Source of the DNA: a virus
Length of the DNA stretch: 31,371 nt
Strand: one strand, 5' to 3'
Virus record (IMG/VR): IMGVR_UViG_3300043119_000026
Location: 1 to 31,371 of that record
The notes beneath the pieces were generated by a model. The model saw only the letters and a program-made list of their open reading frames with translations. It was not told the origin of the DNA and searched no databases. The first letter of the stretch is position 1. Each line of letters opens with the position of its first letter. Below, in pieces: positions 1 to 6,073 of this stretch. Made by a program: the position numbers and the translations under genes.

Positions 1-155
1 TCTATCTTATTGAGGTCAAGGATGGGCAGAAACCGCCATCACAGCGCAAATTAACAGAAGACCAAGTTAAGTGGCACAGTGAATGGAAAAGCGCCTTCTT
101 GGGCGTTGTAGAGAATCCAGAGCAAGCATTGAAATTTATTGGAGCAATCAAATGA
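1..155 (+). CDS. VRR-NUC nuclease, 3' part (5' end lies at the other window end)
   Basis: This is the C-terminal part of the VRR-NUC nuclease whose full copy is at 31015-31305. The reading frame enters at base 3 with the beta strand carrying the LIEVK motif and ends at the TGA at 153-155. Codon 77 of the full protein is GCC (Ala) here but GTC (Val) in the full copy. It is a piece of the same gene cut by the window border, not a second gene. Its stop overlaps the next start in an ATGA arrangement. Confidence 0.9.
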   Translation, partial: YLIEVKDGQKPPSQRKLTEDQVKWHSEWKSAFLGVVENPEQALKFIGAIK

Positions 156-221
156 CAAAAGCATTGAAAAAACAGGTAGGCGGCACACACTACAAACAGA
201 TGCCAATTCAGCCAGCAGAGT
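1..221. repeat. Terminal direct repeat, left copy
   Basis: This stretch recurs at 31151-31371 with a single difference (C at 94 here, T at 31244). It shows that the molecule is circular, circularly permuted or terminally redundant, and that genes at the two window ends are contiguous. The repeat lies wholly inside coding sequence (3' part of the VRR-NUC gene and 5' part of the DUF3310 gene), which is more typical of an assembly overlap than of a dedicated packaging terminus. Confidence 0.95.
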
Positions 222-361
222 TCATATACATGAACGACATTGGCTTTTTTGAGGGCAACGTGGTTAAGTACGTTAGCCGCTGGCGCGATAAGGGTGGCAT
301 TGCTGACCTTGAGAAAGCAAAGCATTACATTGATATGCTGATTGAGTTTGAGAGCCGATGA
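152..361 (+). CDS. DUF3310 family phage protein
   Basis: This 69-residue protein is of the DUF3310 type common in phages. It has a QVGGTHY-like N-terminus, then a helical segment with an NVVKYVSRWRDKGG signature and a terminal helix with DLEKAKHYID. The ATG at 152 is chosen because it overlaps the VRR-NUC stop (ATGA) and starts exactly at the conserved N-terminus; an upstream in-frame ATG at 83 would add residues unlike the family. The biochemical role of DUF3310 is not firmly established, although some members are annotated as nucleotide kinases. It lies in the recombination/nucleotide part of the early operon and is coupled to ninB. Confidence 0.85.
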   Translation: MTKALKKQVGGTHYKQMPIQPAEFIYMNDIGFFEGNVVKYVSRWRDKGGIADLEKAKHYIDMLIEFESR

Positions 362-777
362 GATACGACTTAGACAGCTACGAGCAGGCGCAAGCCTTGA
401 TGAAAAATCTTTGGCCTAAAGTCCGTGAGGCTTTGGTTTATGGCAAGAAGTTGACGCTTGAGATCAAAGACGCAAGCAAAAGCCGTGAGCAAGAGCGTCT
501 TTATCATGAACTGATTGGGCAGATTGCTAAACAAGCGCAACACATGGGCGCTAAATGGTCAGCAGAAGACTTTAAAAGGCTATTGGTTGACAAATTCATG
601 CGTGACATAGGCCAAGGTAGCGGGAAGGTAATTCCTAACCTTGATAGCACAGGCATCGTGCAATTGGGTACACAAACAAGAAACTTTACACAAGAGCAAG
701 GAAGCCAGTTTATTGAATGGCTTTATGCCTGGGCAGCAAACAACGGAGTAACGATAGATGAGCAAGCCAAGACGTAA
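358..777 (+). CDS. ninB: NinB-like recombination protein
   Basis: This 139-residue protein matches the NinB (lambda Orf) family in length and pattern. It has an N-terminal helix, a strand with LTLEIKDASKSREQ, then a helix with RLYHELIGQIAKQAQ and a downstream region around WSAEDFKRLLVDKF. Lambda Orf binds ssDNA and SSB and substitutes for RecFOR functions in phage recombination. The neighbours fit: VRR-NUC and DUF3310 upstream, and a putative nuclease two genes downstream. The start overlaps the preceding stop (ATGA). The stop lies 20 bp inside the next gene, indicating tight coupling. Confidence 0.8.
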   Translation: MRYDLDSYEQAQALMKNLWPKVREALVYGKKLTLEIKDASKSREQERLYHELIGQIAKQAQHMGAKWSAEDFKRLLVDKFMRDIGQGSGKVIPNLDSTGIVQLGTQTRNFTQEQGSQFIEWLYAWAANNGVTIDEQAKT

Positions 778-1231
778 ATACAAGCCAAAAGGCGTTCGCA
801 TGGATGCTCTGACATGGGTAATCAGCGGATTCAAGAAAGTCGCAGAAGTTCCAGACGCAGGAACTAAGCTGATGCTCAAGAATCACGTTTCCTTTGACGA
901 AATCCGAGAAGGTCGTGGCAATACAGACCATGTGGATAACTTGATTTCAATGGTCAACTGTGCTGAAGCATTGGCAAAGCGCCAGCTTGGGCGTGATTGG
1001 CTTGATGAAATCAGGGAAGCGCAAGACGCTATTTATTACATGGCACAGCGCGGAGTAAGCGGAAAGTCGTTTACTTTTACTGGTCAAGAGCTTCAAGCGG
1101 TGCAAACTATCCTTGAATTGCATGATGAACAGCTAAAACAATGCTCTGTTCGCACTTTAGAGTTAGCATTGGATGACATTGCCAAAGAGTTCAAGGCCAA
1201 CAAGATGCGAAGAATTGAAGCGATTGCATGA
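758..1231 (+). CDS. Conserved phage protein of unknown function
   Basis: This 157-residue protein has a basic N-terminus (SKPRRKYKPKGVR), a probable helix-rich middle (residues about 55-75) and a basic C-terminal tail (KMRRIEAIA). No catalytic motif is visible. The gene overlaps ninB by 20 bp and its stop overlaps the start of the YbcO-like gene (ATGA), so it belongs to the same translationally coupled recombination block. A nucleic-acid-related role is a guess from the context and basic ends only. Confidence 0.75.
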   Translation: MSKPRRKYKPKGVRMDALTWVISGFKKVAEVPDAGTKLMLKNHVSFDEIREGRGNTDHVDNLISMVNCAEALAKRQLGRDWLDEIREAQDAIYYMAQRGVSGKSFTFTGQELQAVQTILELHDEQLKQCSVRTLELALDDIAKEFKANKMRRIEAIA

Positions 1232-1569
1232 TTCAGAAACACAATTACATACGAAGCAAGAAGCTCTTGGAAGCCGCAAGAGACATTCCTTGCCAGCATT
1301 GCTACGTTGAAGATGGGACTGTTGTAGCTGCCCACACAAATTGGGGCGCTGGTAAAGGAATGGGGCGCAAGGCAGATGACAACATGATTGCAAGCCTTTG
1401 CTTTACCTGCCACGCCTCTATTGACCAAGGGTCTACCCTAACAAGAGAGCAAAGACAGGACTTGTGGCAGATGGCACACAGAAAGACGGTGCAACGCTTA
1501 GTATCTGCAAAATTATGGCCTCAAGACGTACCAGTGCCAGACCTAAGACGTTATTACGAACTAGAATAA
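1228..1569 (+). CDS. YbcO/DUF1364-type putative nuclease
   Basis: This 113-residue protein resembles the DUF1364 (YbcO) family, found next to nin-region genes in lambdoid phages and proposed to be nucleases with a Zn-binding treble-clef/HNH-like fold. Visible metal ligands are C22-x2-C25 (PCQHC), H36 in the AAHTNWG segment, and C58-x2-C61-H62 (CFTCH). The AGKGMGRKADD signature lies between them. The proposed role is resolution or processing of recombination intermediates alongside NinB. It is the last gene of the early/middle operon before the late promoter region. Confidence 0.8.
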   Translation: MIQKHNYIRSKKLLEAARDIPCQHCYVEDGTVVAAHTNWGAGKGMGRKADDNMIASLCFTCHASIDQGSTLTREQRQDLWQMAHRKTVQRLVSAKLWPQDVPVPDLRRYYELE

Positions 1570-1570
1570 G

Positions 1571-1589
1571 GTGCAATTTGCAGTTGCAC
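1571..1589 (+). other. Small inverted repeat after the YbcO-like gene
   Basis: GTGCAA (1571-1576) and TTGCAC (1584-1589) form a perfect 6-bp stem with a 7-base loop directly after the stop at 1569. No U-tract follows, so it is a poor intrinsic terminator. It lies about 10 bp upstream of the proposed -35 and could equally be a regulator site. Confidence 0.35.
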
Positions 1590-1599
1590 TTATGGGTAG

Positions 1600-1627
1600 T
1601 TGATTCTGCCCACTTTTTTGGTAAAAT
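1600..1627 (+). promoter_or_regulatory. Candidate late promoter
   Basis: TTGATT (1600-1605) and TAAAAT (1622-1627) are separated by 16 bp, a reasonable sigma70-type match, with transcription expected near 1634. It lies between the last early/middle gene and the first gene of the long structural operon. Since no phage RNA polymerase is encoded, a host-type promoter is needed here. Confidence 0.5.
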
Positions 1628-1640
1628 ATAGAAAACCAAG

Positions 1641-1708
1641 ACGCATGAGGATTGCGACAAGCCTGAAGCGGCACTACCTGAAATGGTGTCTAGGCAGTCC
1701 TCAGTCGT
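1641..1708 (+). ncRNA. Candidate structured RNA leader of the late operon
   Basis: Immediately after the predicted transcription start, TGAGGATTGC (1646-1655) can pair with GCAGTCCTCA (1694-1703), giving 10 bp with one G-U pair. It is extended outward by ACG/CGT (1641-1643 with 1706-1708) across a 2x2 internal loop. Inside, GACA (1656-1659) pairs with TGTC (1687-1690). The remaining loop can form smaller helices. No open reading frame explains this stretch. It could be a regulatory leader, a cis-acting antitermination RNA comparable in position to HK022 put, or a small RNA. I do not recognise a named RNA family. Confidence 0.45.
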
Positions 1709-1823
1709 GTTGGTTGAGAAATCGTTGATCTTGTTAAGTGGGTGAGTAGGCACACGCGATTAGTATCAAGCAACCCCCCGAGCCTTGCAAGGGAACCAAC
1801 AACTTCTAACTGAAAGGCCTTAT
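1709..1823. other. Non-coding leader upstream of the first late gene
   Basis: No convincing gene is seen here. The stretch contains a C-run followed by the self-complementary CCTTGCAAGG, and a GCAA/TTGC mini-stem. It ends in the ribosome binding site GAAAGG about six bases before the ATG at 1824. An in-frame upstream ATG at 1785 exists but adds 13 residues that look non-coding and lacks a good Shine-Dalgarno sequence. Confidence 0.5.
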
Positions 1824-2240
1824 ATGGGTGGACTTCTTGCGCCAGCTGCTGAAATCAAAATTGAAATCGAGGAAATCGAGGCAGAAAAGCCCGTTATCGA
1901 AGGCTTGACAGCAGAATCAAACAAAAAAACACGCGACACCTTGGTGGAAACGCAAATGCTTGGCCCAATCAAAACGGCTGAAGCAAATGGCGAATTCTGG
2001 CGTGGTCTAGCTAACGTCTGGCGCATCTCTCCAGATCAAGCAAAACGCAAACTGTGCGCAAACTGTGAATACTTTGATGACCAACCAGAAACCCTAGAGG
2101 CTATGGAAGTTGTGCCACAAGACGAATTTGACAAAGACGGTGGTGGTCGCGGGTATTGTAATAAATTCTTATTCATTTGCCATAATTTGCGCGTTTGCCG
2201 AGCTTGGGAAAAAGCAGCGCCCGTAAAAGAAGAAGACTAA
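1824..2240 (+). CDS. Cysteine-containing phage protein, putative metal binder
   Basis: This 138-residue protein has a Glu-rich N-terminal third (IEIEEIEAEKP region). Its C-terminal domain has five cysteines at residues 78, 81, 112, 119 and 125 (CANC, then GYC, then IC, then VC) followed by RAWEK. The CxxC-C-C-C pattern suggests a bound metal or Fe-S cluster, but the family function is unknown to me. The start at 1824 has a GAAAGG site at good distance. It is the first gene after the structured leader and is separated from the rest of the late operon by a terminator hairpin. Confidence 0.75.
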   Translation: MGGLLAPAAEIKIEIEEIEAEKPVIEGLTAESNKKTRDTLVETQMLGPIKTAEANGEFWRGLANVWRISPDQAKRKLCANCEYFDDQPETLEAMEVVPQDEFDKDGGGRGYCNKFLFICHNLRVCRAWEKAAPVKEED

Positions 2241-2248
2241 AAAACAAA

Positions 2249-2279
2249 ACGCCCTAAAGACTGCGAATCTTAGGGCGTT
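2249..2279. terminator. Intrinsic terminator, probably bidirectional
   Basis: AACGCCCTAA (2249-2258) and TTAGGGCGTT (2270-2279) form a perfect 10-bp stem with an 11-base loop, preceded by A-rich and followed by TTT-containing sequence. It comes 8 bp after the stop of the Cys-rich gene, so the structural genes must be reached by read-through or antitermination unless another promoter serves them. Confidence 0.8.
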
Positions 2280-2308
2280 TCTAACAACACAACTAAACAG
2301 GAGTTGCT

Positions 2309-2806
2309 ATGTCTAGCAGAGATTCTAAACTTTCTTTGGAACGCTTGCGTCAAGTATTGCGCTATGAGCATAAAACTGGTGATTTTTACTGGATTCAAAG
2401 AGACACAATCAAGAAAAAACTTGGAACAAATGCGTCTATTGTTAGATCGCATGGCTATCTGAACATTTGCATTGATTCACAGTATTACTACACGCATAGG
2501 CTTGCATGGTTCTATGTGCATGGTGAATGGCCTAATGTCATTGACCATATAGATGGTGACAAAACTAACAACAGCATTGAAAACTTAAGAAGCGTAAACC
2601 AAAAATGCAATGTGCAAAATGTCATAAAAACAAGAAAGCACAATAAAAGTGGTGTTCTTGGAGCTGTAAAATCAAAATATGGTTTCTATGCAAGACTGAC
2701 TAATCAAGGTGAGCAAATCTACCTTGGGCATTACAAAACCGCTGAAGAAGCGCATAATGTCTACCTAAAAGCAAAACGTGAACTACACGAAGGATGCACA
2801 ATATGA
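2309..2806 (+). CDS. HNH homing endonuclease with AP2 domain
   Basis: This 165-residue protein combines an HNH nuclease core with a C-terminal AP2-like DNA-binding domain. The core has H63 in the THRLAW motif, the NVIDHIDGDKTNN signature at residues 77-88 with D79-H80, and the following SIENLR. The AP2-like region is at residues about 112-155 (SGVLGAV, then YLGHYKTAEEAHNVYLKAK). Such free-standing endonucleases cut related genomes and spread by homing. A strong AGGAG site precedes the ATG. It lies between a terminator and the DUF6496 gene and its stop overlaps that gene's start, so it is now fully knitted into the operon. It is a selfish element by family, not a structural gene. Confidence 0.92.
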   Translation: MSSRDSKLSLERLRQVLRYEHKTGDFYWIQRDTIKKKLGTNASIVRSHGYLNICIDSQYYYTHRLAWFYVHGEWPNVIDHIDGDKTNNSIENLRSVNQKCNVQNVIKTRKHNKSGVLGAVKSKYGFYARLTNQGEQIYLGHYKTAEEAHNVYLKAKRELHEGCTI

Positions 2807-2967
2807 AGATGACTAAACAAGCTGCCAAAGTTGGCAAAGTAATGGGTGAGTACAAAAAAGGCGAGCTTCATTCAGGCAAAGGCGGCAAAGTCGTGACTAA
2901 CCCAAAGCAGGCAGTGGCAATCTCCATCTCTGAAGCTGCCAAGATGATGAAAAAACGGATGAAGTAA
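2803..2967 (+). CDS. Small basic DUF6496-like protein
   Basis: This 54-residue Lys-rich protein resembles DUF6496 members: KVGKVMGEYKKGELHSGKGG, then VTNPKQAVAISISEAAK. The family is often found at the head of phage structural operons and in bacteria; its function is unknown, and DNA binding is suggested only by its charge. An AAGGA site lies about 10 bases upstream. It is coupled on both sides: ATGA overlap with the endonuclease gene and TAATG with the next gene. Confidence 0.8.
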   Translation: MKMTKQAAKVGKVMGEYKKGELHSGKGGKVVTNPKQAVAISISEAAKMMKKRMK

Positions 2968-4085
2968 TGGCTGACTATATCGGTGCAACCCCACAAGAAA
3001 ACCCATTGATGGGGCTGCTTGCCGAGCGTCTTAAACAGGCGCAACAGTTTGCCGCCAAGCCTTTTGGGTACTCAAACCCGCCTGCTGAGATGCTGATGAA
3101 CCTTTTAGGTGTTCCAGCAGTCCAGCAGACAGCCGAGCGTTTGGCCTATGGAGAGCCAATGACCACTGGTCGCGGAATGACTACACAAATCCGACCAGAA
3201 GTAATGGAAGCCGCAATGACCGTGGCTCCTTCTGCTGGTTTACTTGGTCGTGGCGTAGAGCGTGGCGCAATGGCTGCTGGTCGTGCTGGTGAGCGTTATG
3301 CCGAGAAGGTTGTTCCTCAGATCATGGAACGTGGCGGCTTGCCAGCTCAGTTGTTGGGTGACTTGAGCCAAGGCTCTGTCAGACCAATTCAAGCATGGCA
3401 TGGAAGCGGAAAGTTGTTTCCTGAGTTTGACGTTACAAGAAATCCAGAGCAAGGATATGCCTACACCCGTGGTTCTTATGCTGCTGCTGCAAAACGTGAA
3501 GCAGAAGGCAAATATGCGCCTAGAGACCCTGTGTATGAAGAAAAGCTAATGGGCTTGTATAAAGCTGCTGAAAAGAAGCAGGATTACGATTCTATGGAAG
3601 TCTTAGAGGCTGCAATGCTGCATGAAAGCCCAAAGAGCTTACGTGAAACATTTGTAAATAGTGGCGACTACGATGAGAAGTTTGCAAAGAAGGCATCAAG
3701 CATCATTGACAAGATAGACACTTTCCCGAAAGAAAGCTATTTGTATAAGTTAGACATTGCAGATGAGGCGCTGCCTTCAATGCTGCAATACGATAACCCT
3801 ATCTCACAGCAATCAAAAGAAGTTAAAGCATTTGCAAAAGAGCTAGGGTTGGCAGATACAGACCTTGGTGGCGACATTGTTGGAAAGCTGATTGCTCAAG
3901 ACGTTACTGGCCTAAACATCCAAGAGGCAATGAAGAAGCGTGGCATCCCTGGCCTGATCTATAACTCGCCAGATGTTCAAGGTTCAGTCAATTATGTAAC
4001 CTACGACCCTTCGATTTATAAGATTCTTGAAATTAACGACAAACCTTATGAACAATGGTTTCCTAGGACAAATCTGTTAGACTAA
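2967..4085 (+). CDS. ADP-ribosyltransferase-like protein (ART-PolyVal type)
   Basis: This 372-residue protein has a Gly/Ala-rich N-terminal half typical of virion or substrate-binding segments. From residue 141 it resembles ADP-ribosyltransferase domains of polyvalent phage proteins: QAWHGSG with H145 as candidate NAD-binding His, a FDVTRN segment, a GSYAAAA segment with Y171 where the family has its aromatic, a YKLDI strand (260-264), and a C-terminal GIPGLIYN...NYVTYDPSIYKI region (326-353). Known relatives are thought to modify host proteins soon after infection. The gene sits directly upstream of terS/terL. The acidic catalytic residue cannot be assigned with certainty. Being an inactive relative is possible. 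Confidence 0.7.
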   Translation: MADYIGATPQENPLMGLLAERLKQAQQFAAKPFGYSNPPAEMLMNLLGVPAVQQTAERLAYGEPMTTGRGMTTQIRPEVMEAAMTVAPSAGLLGRGVERGAMAAGRAGERYAEKVVPQIMERGGLPAQLLGDLSQGSVRPIQAWHGSGKLFPEFDVTRNPEQGYAYTRGSYAAAAKREAEGKYAPRDPVYEEKLMGLYKAAEKKQDYDSMEVLEAAMLHESPKSLRETFVNSGDYDEKFAKKASSIIDKIDTFPKESYLYKLDIADEALPSMLQYDNPISQQSKEVKAFAKELGLADTDLGGDIVGKLIAQDVTGLNIQEAMKKRGIPGLIYNSPDVQGSVNYVTYDPSIYKILEINDKPYEQWFPRTNLLD

Positions 4086-4129
4086 AGTTATATCAACTAA
4101 CCAACGAGCCGTAAGGAATTGGTAAACAA

Positions 4130-4465
4130 ATGAATAAACAAACTGAAAATATCGGTGGAGGTCGCCCCAAAGGTAGCCCTAATAAGGCCACAGCAGCCGT
4201 TAGAGAGGCGATTGCAGTCTTCGCAGAGGGTAACGCCCATAAACTGCAAGAGTGGCTTGATGACGTTGCTATGGGTGTAGGTGGAAACCGACCAGACCCT
4301 GCAAAAGCTGCTGACTTATATCTCAGAGCGATTGAATATCACATTCCTAAGTTGGCTCGCACCGAATTGACTGGTAAAGATGGCGGCGCTCTTGAGGTGT
4401 CAAACTTGTCTGAAGATGAGTTGGATGCCAAGATAAAAGCTGCAATGTCTGTCTTGAATGGTTGA
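4130..4465 (+). CDS. terS: Terminase small subunit-like protein
   Basis: This 111-residue protein has a GRPKGSPNKATAAVREAI N-terminus as in many phage small terminase-like proteins. A helical middle (about residues 25-75) and an acidic C-terminal SEDELDAKIKAAM tail follow. Small terminases recognise the packaging site and regulate the large subunit. The assignment rests on this pattern plus its position: its stop overlaps the terL start by 8 bp. The ATG has TAAGGAA upstream. Confidence 0.8.
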   Translation: MNKQTENIGGGRPKGSPNKATAAVREAIAVFAEGNAHKLQEWLDDVAMGVGGNRPDPAKAADLYLRAIEYHIPKLARTELTGKDGGALEVSNLSEDELDAKIKAAMSVLNG

Positions 4466-5885
4466 GAAGTTAGAGCTTCTGATGCTGCTAGAGGAAAAGC
4501 AGCGCAGACAGTATGAATACCGATACAAGTACATTTTTGGCAGTCTGTACGGCTGGCAACAAGAATTCATCGGTGCTACTCACGACTATACGCAATGTTG
4601 CCTGATTGCTGCTAACCGTATTGGCAAGACGCATCTAGGCACATACATTGACGCAATTCATGCTTTAGGTGATTACCCTGAAGAATGGAATGGGCACAAG
4701 TTTGAGCATCCGCCGCTGATTTGGTGTCTTGGTTACTCAGGTGAAAAGACACGCGACTTGCTCCAAGCTGCCATTGTTGGCAAGAAGCAAGGTGATAAAT
4801 TCATGGGTGGCCTTGTGCCTGCTGACAGAATCCTTGGTCACGAATCAATGGCTGGAACGACAAACGCGCTTCGGTCTGTGTTTGTGCGCCATGCTACTGG
4901 TGGTGTTTCTACCATCCAGTTTTGGAGCTATTCACAAGGTCAGCACGCCTTGATGGGTGACGCTGTTGATTGGTTCCACATTGACGAAGAACCAAGAGAT
5001 AGATCAATCTTTCCTCAGGTATTGGTGCGTACAGCTACTGGCGACCATAACAAAGGTGGCCGAGGGATTCTTACGTTCACACCTGAAAACGGCAGGACAG
5101 AGCTTGTCATTCAGTTTTTGGATTCTCCATCTCCTGCCCAATTCTGTATGCAGAAGGGTTGGGATGATGCGCCTCACTTGAGCGAAAAGGTAAAGAAAGA
5201 ACTTCTTGCATCTTTCCCTGTTCACCAACGTGAGATGCGTACCCGTGGCGTTCCTATGCTTGGTCATGGTCGAATCTATGACTTCTCAGAGGAATTGGTG
5301 TCTTGCGAGCCGTTTGAGCCACCAGATCACTTCTTTGTCATTGATGGTTGTGACTTTGGTTATGACCATCCGCAAGCTCAAGTTCAATTGCTTTGGGACA
5401 AGGATTCAGATACTTTCTATGTCTCAAAGGCTTGGAAGGCTCGCAATATGTCACCTGCCCAGGCTTGGGGTGCTACAAAGAATTGGTCTGAAAACGTACC
5501 AACTGCATGGCCTCAAGACGGATTGCAGACCGAAAAGGGAAGCAGCAAACAGCTTAAAGAGTATTACATCGAGGCTGGCTTCAATATGTTGCACGATCAT
5601 GCTACTTGGCCTGATGGTGGTAATGGTGTTGAAGTTGGCTTGATGGAGATTCGAGATTTGATGGTAACTGGTCGATTTAAGGTGTTTTCTGGCCTTAGAG
5701 ATTGGTTTGAGGAATTCACTCAGTACCATCGAGATGAGAATGGCAAGATTCACAAGTTGAAGGAAGACTTGCTTGATGCCACACGTTACGCCTATATGAT
5801 GCGCCGATTCGCTGTGCAAAAGTCACAGGTTAGGTCTAATCTATGGGGTAAATCTATTAACCAACCAGCGAAATGGGTAGTCTGA
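4458..5885 (+). CDS. terL: Terminase large subunit
   Basis: This 475-residue packaging motor ATPase/nuclease has YGWQQEFI (31-38) as adenine-binding-like motif, Walker A AANRIGKTH (51-59, K57) and Walker B WFHIDEE (172-178), with a coupling region around LTFTPENG (205-212). The C-terminal RNase H-like nuclease starts near VIDGCDFGYDH (295-304), with D296/D299 and later acidic residues in the KEDLLDATRYA helix. Length and order are normal for a terminase large subunit. It overlaps terS upstream and a small coiled-coil gene downstream (TGATG). Confidence 0.95.
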   Translation: MVEKLELLMLLEEKQRRQYEYRYKYIFGSLYGWQQEFIGATHDYTQCCLIAANRIGKTHLGTYIDAIHALGDYPEEWNGHKFEHPPLIWCLGYSGEKTRDLLQAAIVGKKQGDKFMGGLVPADRILGHESMAGTTNALRSVFVRHATGGVSTIQFWSYSQGQHALMGDAVDWFHIDEEPRDRSIFPQVLVRTATGDHNKGGRGILTFTPENGRTELVIQFLDSPSPAQFCMQKGWDDAPHLSEKVKKELLASFPVHQREMRTRGVPMLGHGRIYDFSEELVSCEPFEPPDHFFVIDGCDFGYDHPQAQVQLLWDKDSDTFYVSKAWKARNMSPAQAWGATKNWSENVPTAWPQDGLQTEKGSSKQLKEYYIEAGFNMLHDHATWPDGGNGVEVGLMEIRDLMVTGRFKVFSGLRDWFEEFTQYHRDENGKIHKLKEDLLDATRYAYMMRRFAVQKSQVRSNLWGKSINQPAKWVV

Positions 5886-6073
5886 TGCAACTAATGATGA
5901 AACAGGGAAACCTGATTGATGCTCGTGCTTTTGCACTTTTACAAAACCGTGTTACAGAGCTTGAAAATCTTGTAAAGTCGTTACAATCGGAGCAACGCCC
6001 TAAGTTGGGCAGGCCAGCAAAGGTAAATGATGAGCCAAGACAAACTAAAGTCGATAATCCAAGCCGAGATTGA
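5885..6073 (+). CDS. Small coiled-coil protein between terL and portal
   Basis: This protein of 62 residues, if started at the ATG at 5885 that overlaps the terL stop (TGATG), has a predicted helix/coiled coil around residues 15-40 (FALLQNRVTELENLVKSLQ) and a basic disordered tail with GRPAK. An in-frame ATG at 5873 is an alternative start. Its end overlaps the portal gene by 47 bp. Function unknown; its place between the packaging motor and the portal suggests an assembly role, which is inference only. Confidence 0.6.
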   Translation: MQLMMKQGNLIDARAFALLQNRVTELENLVKSLQSEQRPKLGRPAKVNDEPRQTKVDNPSRD

